From NCBI RefSeq assembly GCF_900129215.1, contig NZ_FQUQ01000006.1, positions 189,032 through 253,031 on the forward strand: a stretch of DNA of 64,000 nucleotides, read 5' to 3'. A program made the position numbers and the translations under genes. Positions within the stretch are counted from its first letter, which is position 1, and every line of letters begins with the position of its first letter. This stretch comes from Pedobacter caeni. GTDB lineage: Bacteria > Bacteroidota > Bacteroidia > Sphingobacteriales > Sphingobacteriaceae. Under the pieces are notes generated by a model that saw nothing but the letters and a program-made list of their open reading frames with translations, made no database searches and was not told the DNA's origin. Below are positions 59,562-64,000 of this stretch, piece after piece.

Positions 59562-60251
59562 TTATAATTTAAAAGCCTGTAGATATTTATCAATATATTC
59601 GGGTTTGGACTTCGATTTATATTGCATAATATATCTTGGGTGTTCCAGGGCGATGATTTTCTTAAAAAAACGATACTCCTCATTCAGCTTTCTAAAAAAG
59701 GCTTCATTTTTCCCTGTTCCAAAACAAAGGCAAACATCTGTTTCAAAGCCCATCGCAATCTGGGTCTGGATATTCTTTACAATAAAAGGATAGACCGCGG
59801 TTGATAAAGCCTTATTGTCATAGTAGTTGTAATTGGTCTCTTTTCCGTTCTCCCCCATGATGGTAAAGCCCAAAGGGCAGATGGAATGGATATAGAACTG
59901 TTGATAGAACTTTTCTACGCCGCCAAAGGCTTTGATCATTTCATAAATATATTCTGAGGAAGGCTCATGGGTCATCGGCCCCGGAAAATCAATCCCACAA
60001 TTGGCCACCAGCCGCTTGGGATCTGTAAAGGAAATACCAGTCAGGCCGGAACCAAAACGTCCGGGGTTGATCCCCAAAATCAAATGCCGGGGCAACTCAT
60101 CACTGTAATATTTGCGGTAAAAAGCAGAAGAAGAGGCTAAAGCAACAGGGCTTTCTTTAAAGGGGTTCATAATTCTGATCCCCTCCGGCAAACTTCCTGT
60201 AAATTCCAGGCTTTTATTAAACGCAATGATTCTGTCGGCAAATGTACTCAT
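59562..60251 (-). CDS. Uracil-DNA-glycosylase-fold protein (SMUG-like)
   Basis: 229 residues. Motif A reads LILGINPGRFGSGLTGISF and motif B is near ALEHPRYIMQY, the two active-site segments of the UDG superfamily. CGIDFPGPMTHEPSS lies between. The family includes the DUF4918 group and SMUG1-like enzymes that remove uracil and oxidised bases. It is monocistronic and unlinked to the radical SAM pair at 31 kb, although the two could act in the same pathway. Confidence 0.8.
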   Translation of the reverse strand: MSTFADRIIAFNKSLEFTGSLPEGIRIMNPFKESPVALASSSAFYRKYYSDELPRHLILGINPGRFGSGLTGISFTDPKRLVANCGIDFPGPMTHEPSSEYIYEMIKAFGGVEKFYQQFYIHSICPLGFTIMGENGKETNYNYYDNKALSTAVYPFIVKNIQTQIAMGFETDVCLCFGTGKNEAFFRKLNEEYRFFKKIIALEHPRYIMQYKSKSKPEYIDKYLQAFKL

Positions 60252-60295
60252 AAACTAAATATAGCTATTCTATGCTTAAAAGACCAGATAGAACA

Positions 60296-60339
60296 AAGCC
60301 CCATTGCCAGACAGTTGATACTGCACAGCAATGAGGCTT
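60296..60339 (-). terminator. Terminator of the phosphodiesterase gene
   Basis: AAGCCCCATTGC (60296-60307) and GCAATGAGGCTT (60328-60339) pair with 11 of 12 matches around a 20-nt loop, followed by a T-rich sequence on the minus strand. A second ACAAA/TTTGT pair lies at 60340-60354. Confidence 0.6.
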
Positions 60340-60362
60340 ACAAAATTCCTTTGTAAAAGGGC

Positions 60363-61334
60363 TTATTTAAAAATATCGGTAATCACTTTACCTTCGTTGA
60401 GCACTAAAGGCAAATTCAATAATTTAGCGGCAGTGCTGGCAATGTCTTTTTGCTCGTAAGGCTTATTTAAGGTTAAGTTTTGCTTGAAATCAGGGCCAAT
60501 GGCAAAGAACTCAATGTGCTTGCAACCTGCACATTGATCACCGTGGCTTACAAATCCATCTGCTACGCCATCTAAGTGACGACCATGATCGTTGGTTACA
60601 ATCAGGGTTGTTTTACCTTTATAACGCGCATCATTTTGAAACAGATCCCAGATTTCTTTAAGCTGGACATCGGTGCTTTTGATCGCAGCAAGATATCCTG
60701 GCTTATTGTTTTCATGCCCTCTGGAATCAGGTCCCAGCAGGTTCACAAACAACAGGTTTGGCTGGTCCCTTTTCACTACGGTTTTGATCACCTCCATCGT
60801 TTCCTCATCCGTACGGTAACCCGTTTTTCCTTTGCTATCCACGCTACCACAATCAAAACTTGGACGGAATTTATCTTTCCACTCTGCATTAGAAGTATTA
60901 CTCAATACATTCAATTTGTCTTTACTTGCAATGATCCATGCTTTCGAGCTCGGTTTGCCGGTAAACTTTAACCATTGTTGCAAAATTGAAGGCGTATTCG
61001 GGTTGGCAATTCCGCTGTTGTCAATATCATGATATTTACCGGTTAACACGGCTGCATGTCCCGGATTCGTTTTCGTTTGTCCGTTGTTACTGAAATCAGA
61101 GATCATCACTCCACCGTCCTTTAACATCTGGTTGCGGTTTGGGATGTAAATCCGGTTCGCTTCTCCCCAGGTCTCTGAATACCTTGGCCCGTCGATCACT
61201 ACAATCACTACGTTTTCAGTTTTGTAGCCTTCTGGCAGCACCTCAACGGGTGTTCCGGTTTTGTCATCTTTACTGCAGGACATCGAAGCAACTGCAATCA
61301 TTAGATAAAGAAAGTTTTTCATCTGTTTGTTCAT
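60363..61334 (-). CDS. Lipoprotein alkaline-phosphatase-superfamily hydrolase
   Basis: 323 residues with a lipoprotein signal (FLYLMIAVASMSC; lipobox ASMSC). The metal site of the alkaline phosphatase/nucleotide pyrophosphatase superfamily is visible: VIVVIDGPRYSET with the first Asp, a Thr nucleophile in NGQTKTNPGHAAVLTG, VTNDHGRHLDG with the Asp/His pair and GFVSHGDQC with the last His. It probably removes phosphate from nucleotides or lipids in the periplasm. It is monocistronic, with its own promoter and terminator. Confidence 0.87.
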   Translation of the reverse strand: MNKQMKNFLYLMIAVASMSCSKDDKTGTPVEVLPEGYKTENVVIVVIDGPRYSETWGEANRIYIPNRNQMLKDGGVMISDFSNNGQTKTNPGHAAVLTGKYHDIDNSGIANPNTPSILQQWLKFTGKPSSKAWIIASKDKLNVLSNTSNAEWKDKFRPSFDCGSVDSKGKTGYRTDEETMEVIKTVVKRDQPNLLFVNLLGPDSRGHENNKPGYLAAIKSTDVQLKEIWDLFQNDARYKGKTTLIVTNDHGRHLDGVADGFVSHGDQCAGCKHIEFFAIGPDFKQNLTLNKPYEQKDIASTAAKLLNLPLVLNEGKVITDIFK

Positions 61335-61368
61335 TTTTCTTAGGGATTTTTGTTTTAGTAATGTGCCG

Positions 61369-61376
61369 CAAAGGTA
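61369..61376 (-). promoter_or_regulatory. -7 element of the phosphodiesterase gene
   Basis: Minus strand TACCTTTG, exact. The predicted start is near 61365, 31 nt before the ATG at 61334. Confidence 0.5.
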
Positions 61377-61603
61377 GGTTTACAGGGACCGGGAAACATT
61401 AAGCAGCTGTTACCATATCATTAATTACAAGGCTGAAAAGGCCCTTTTACAACCTGAAAACGGAACAAATAAAAACCAGATCTTCCTCCATCAGATAAAT
61501 CAGAGACTTCTTCCGGATGACGCCATTTCATTTAGTATTGAATTTTTTAACTATTATTACTCTAATAATGTCCACATTTTTAGAATCATAGGATTAAAAC
61601 TAC

Positions 61604-62194
61604 ATGTCAGTTAGCCCCCTCCACCTTGAAGCTGAGTTGTTGCGTAGGATTTCGGAAAGGGATCAGGCTGCATTCAGGCTGGTGTACGACAAGTATCGAA
61701 AGCGGATTTACACATTTTCCCTGCGGCTGTTAAAATCGGCAGAGCTGGCGGAAGAAATCGTGCAGGAAACCTTTCTGAAAATCTGGCTCATGGAAGATGA
61801 ACTCAATAAGGTCAGTCATCTGGAACCTTATTTGGTGACCATATGCCGGAACAAGTGTCTCGATGTACTCCGGCAAACGGCAAAAGCGCTTAAAAGCAAC
61901 CACATCAGGACACAAAACTGGTCGGAAAGCCATAATGAAACGGAGGAACTGATCTTGTTGCAGGACACCAACGACTTGCTTCAGGCGGGTATTGAGCGCT
62001 TGCCCACACAACAAAAACGCGTTTACCAGCTTTGCCGTCAGCAAGGCCTGAAGTATGAAGAGGCCGCAGCCGAAATGAACATATCTCCCCTTACCGTTAA
62101 AACCCATATGCAGCAGGCATTGCGATCCCTGCGTGTTTATATGAATACGCATACTGATCTTGCCGTTGCCCTCATCATTTTGAAGCTCCTGTAA
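61604..62194 (+). CDS. ECF-type RNA polymerase sigma factor
   Basis: 196 residues. Region 2 (about 15-88) reads FRLVYDKYRKRIYTFSLRLL and AEEIVQETFLKIW. Region 4 (about 128-185) reads ERLPTQQKRVYQLCRQQGL and YEEAAAEMNISPLTVKTH. It is typical of the FecI-like ECF sigma group of Bacteroidota that is encoded next to a FecR anti-sigma factor and a SusC-like transporter with an STN domain, which are present here downstream. Confidence 0.94.
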   Translation: MSVSPLHLEAELLRRISERDQAAFRLVYDKYRKRIYTFSLRLLKSAELAEEIVQETFLKIWLMEDELNKVSHLEPYLVTICRNKCLDVLRQTAKALKSNHIRTQNWSESHNETEELILLQDTNDLLQAGIERLPTQQKRVYQLCRQQGLKYEEAAAEMNISPLTVKTHMQQALRSLRVYMNTHTDLAVALIILKLL

Positions 62195-62289
62195 TTATTT
62201 TTTCATTTCCACTACTCCGGAGCTATGCTCTTGTTCGTCTTTATCATAAAGCCGCTTGCTGATGATCAGTAAAGGCCGAAAAAAAGCGC

Positions 62290-63450
62290 ATGAGCATAAA
62301 AAAAGATAAGGTCGCCTATTTATACCAGCAATACCTGAACAATAATTTAAGCGATGAAGAACAATTGGCCTGGACGGAAATACTGGCTGATGAATCCCTG
62401 CAGGATACCCTTAAGGAACTGATGCATGCCAGTTACTATGCCATTCCTGAGCACGAACTTCAGGATATGGACCTGGCCCGTGCAACAGGTATTTTCAATC
62501 AAATCAGTAGCCAGCCGGAACGTCCCAGGGTAAAAAACATCCTTTGGCGAAGTATTGCTGCTGCAGCGATCCTCTTTCTTGCCCTTGGTGCAGGGATTGG
62601 TTTTTATGCGTACCAGACAAAGAAAGTACGGACAGGCAATCCTGAATCCCTTAATGACATTGGCCCGGGAAAAAATACAGCCATATTGAAACTGGCCGGT
62701 GGCGGGCAGATCCAGCTGAGTGAAACAAAAACAGGCCTCGTCATCCATGCCGGAAAACTTGCCTATAACGATGGGACTGCCCTTAGCGCTCCCGGATCAA
62801 GAGGTGCTCAGGAGCTGAGCATCCAGACTCCCGCAGGCGGAACCTACCAGGTGATGCTCTCCGACGGGACCAAAGTATGGCTCAATTCGGCCAGCTCAGT
62901 CAGTTTCCCTGCTACTTTTTCAGGCACAGGACACAACCGGACTGTTAAACTCAGCGGAGAGGCCTATTTTGAAGTTAAAAAAGACCAGCACCTCCCTTTT
63001 ATTGTACAAACCAAGGATCAAAATGTAGAGGTGCTGGGTACGCATTTCAATATCAACAGTTATCCGGAGGAACACCGCAACACCACTACCCTTTTAGAAG
63101 GAAGTGTCCGCATTTCCGGGAAGGGAATCCATGAATACCTCAAACCCGGAGAACAATCTGTCCTGGATACCAGGACCAGTCAGTTCAGGATTCAGTCTGC
63201 AAATTTAAAAACCGCTGTAGCCTGGAAAAATGGTTATTTCCGTTTTGACGCAGAACGCATAGATGAAGTTATGACTAAGTTAAGTCGCTGGTATAACGTT
63301 GAAATCACTTACCAGGGCCCCATATCTGAAGAAAAATTTTCTGCGAATATCTCCCGTCAGATCAACCTTAAAGGAGTATTGAAGATGTTGAGTTATTCCG
63401 GTGACGTTCAGTTTAAAATTGAAGGAAGGAGGGTAATCGTGATGCAATAA
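62290..63450 (+). CDS. FecR-family anti-sigma factor
   Basis: 386 residues. The N-terminal cytoplasmic part (about 1-85) includes DEEQLAWTEILADES, one membrane helix is at about 91-110 (SIAAAAILFLALGAGIGFY), the FecR domain (about 175-275) contains LSDGTKVWLNSASSVSFPATF and LSGEAYFEVKKD, and the C-terminal DUF4974 unit is at about 315-386. It holds the sigma factor until the SusC STN domain signals from the outer membrane. The gap from the sigma gene is 95 bp. Confidence 0.94.
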   Translation: MSIKKDKVAYLYQQYLNNNLSDEEQLAWTEILADESLQDTLKELMHASYYAIPEHELQDMDLARATGIFNQISSQPERPRVKNILWRSIAAAAILFLALGAGIGFYAYQTKKVRTGNPESLNDIGPGKNTAILKLAGGGQIQLSETKTGLVIHAGKLAYNDGTALSAPGSRGAQELSIQTPAGGTYQVMLSDGTKVWLNSASSVSFPATFSGTGHNRTVKLSGEAYFEVKKDQHLPFIVQTKDQNVEVLGTHFNINSYPEEHRNTTTLLEGSVRISGKGIHEYLKPGEQSVLDTRTSQFRIQSANLKTAVAWKNGYFRFDAERIDEVMTKLSRWYNVEITYQGPISEEKFSANISRQINLKGVLKMLSYSGDVQFKIEGRRVIVMQ

Positions 63451-63597
63451 TGCTACCTGAAATCCAAAAATAAACCAGTTCGATTGCCATCGAACTGGCG
63501 AGTACGGATGTCTGTAAATCATATAAACTATCAACAAACTGCTGAAAGCCGCGATCTGGAAAATACAAGGCAATCAGCGCCTACCGAACCTAAACAA

Positions 63598-64000
63598 ATG
63601 TACAAATTATGCACCCAAATGCTATGCGCCCCGCATGTGCAGTATAAAATATGGAGAGTTATGAAGTTAACCACTCTGCTCTTATTCGCCCTGATCATGC
63701 AGGTCAGTGCGGCAGGCTATGGACAGAAAATCTCGTTGTCCCTCAGGGATGCCAGGCTGGCTACCGTTTTTGATCAGATCAGTGATCAGACCGGATATGG
63801 CTTTGTATTCACCAACTCTATTTTACAGCATGCCACTACAGTAAGTGTACATGTAAAAAATGCAGATTTAAAAGAAGTCCTGGATCAGGTATTCAGAAAT
63901 CAACCCCTGGAATATACCATAGACCATACCACCGTCCTCGTTAAAAGGAAGGCCAGTACACTTACCGGAAATCAACGGTTTGTACTCATGGATATTAAAG
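63598..64000 (+). CDS. SusC/RagA-type transporter with STN domain, 5' part only
   Basis: The right edge of the window cuts this gene after 134 codons. The start at 63598 gives an extended N-terminus of 21 residues before MKLTTLLLFALIMQVSA, a signal peptide that is usual for this protein class; the ATG at 63661 is the alternative. The signal is followed by an STN domain (DARLATVFDQISDQTGYGFV and ADLKEVLDQVFRNQPLEY). STN-containing SusC proteins signal to FecR, and FecR is the gene upstream (147 bp). The barrel and any SusD partner lie outside the window. Confidence 0.88.
   Translation, partial: MYKLCTQMLCAPHVQYKIWRVMKLTTLLLFALIMQVSAAGYGQKISLSLRDARLATVFDQISDQTGYGFVFTNSILQHATTVSVHVKNADLKEVLDQVFRNQPLEYTIDHTTVLVKRKASTLTGNQRFVLMDIK

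Noticed and set aside
1..64000. CRISPR arrays, prophage, integrative elements
   Set aside because: No regularly spaced long repeats, cas genes, integrases or phage structural genes were seen on either strand.

Overview
The window looks like chromosomal DNA of a Bacteroidota bacterium, most likely Sphingobacteriaceae and probably Pedobacter-like. The signs are a SusC/SusD pair, an ECF sigma/FecR/STN-SusC cassette, SWIM zinc-finger and DUF6493 proteins, few Shine-Dalgarno sites, and many promoters of the Bacteroidota type (-33 TTTG or TTG, about 18-21 bp, then -7 TAnnTTTG). I see no tRNA, rRNA, CRISPR array, insertion sequence, integrase or phage gene. Placement to genus is inference.

Region by region. 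1-3.2 kb: the start of a probable Mg2+ P-type ATPase, mgtC, and an ArlRS/CusRS-like two-component system. Four 11-bp-phased repeats lie directly upstream of the mgtC promoter. 3.2-10 kb: two DHA2-type exporters, an iron-type alcohol dehydrogenase, HxlR and Lrp regulators, and two unknown proteins. 10-13.2 kb: two divergent orphan histidine kinases, one ending in an SpoIIAA-like domain. 13.2-21.8 kb: two VOC proteins, two TerD-family proteins with a shared promoter sequence, an Rpn-type nuclease-like protein, a FadR/TauE/DUF1634 operon with two operator palindromes, and a GIY-YIG protein. 21.8-27 kb: a DUF6493/SWIM/exported-protein operon. 27-31 kb: a TetR regulator divergent from a saccharopine-dehydrogenase-like oxidoreductase, then two overlapping CDF metal exporters. 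30.7-35.3 kb: an uncharacterised radical-SAM/DUF4130 DNA-repair pair with a tandem-repeat promoter, a bestrophin and a rhomboid protease. 35.3-42.6 kb: exported proteins, a CFI-box protein, a TonB-like protein, a small ABC module, an orphan barstar and a TetR-controlled MFS exporter.

42.7-57.7 kb is the main metabolic locus. An AraC regulator is followed by one long operon: SusC, SusD, two S10 serine carboxypeptidases, a TPR protein with a zincin HEYVH site, an APC amino-acid permease and a periplasmic amidohydrolase. It contains no glycan enzymes, so I read it as a peptide-scavenging locus: outer-membrane capture, periplasmic trimming, then amino-acid import. Tandem 20-21-bp repeats sit just upstream of the SusC promoter, where an AraC activator would bind.

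57.7-64 kb: a DUF1508 protein, a Crp/Fnr regulator, a uracil-DNA-glycosylase-like protein, a lipoprotein phosphatase/phosphodiesterase, and the start of a second outer-membrane uptake system (ECF sigma, FecR, STN-SusC) cut by the window end.

The clearest new signals are regulatory: operator repeats with a defined geometry relative to -7 elements at eight promoters, and four genes whose -7 element sits so close to the ATG that the transcripts should be leaderless. No experimental or database evidence was available; family names rest on reading motifs in the translations.
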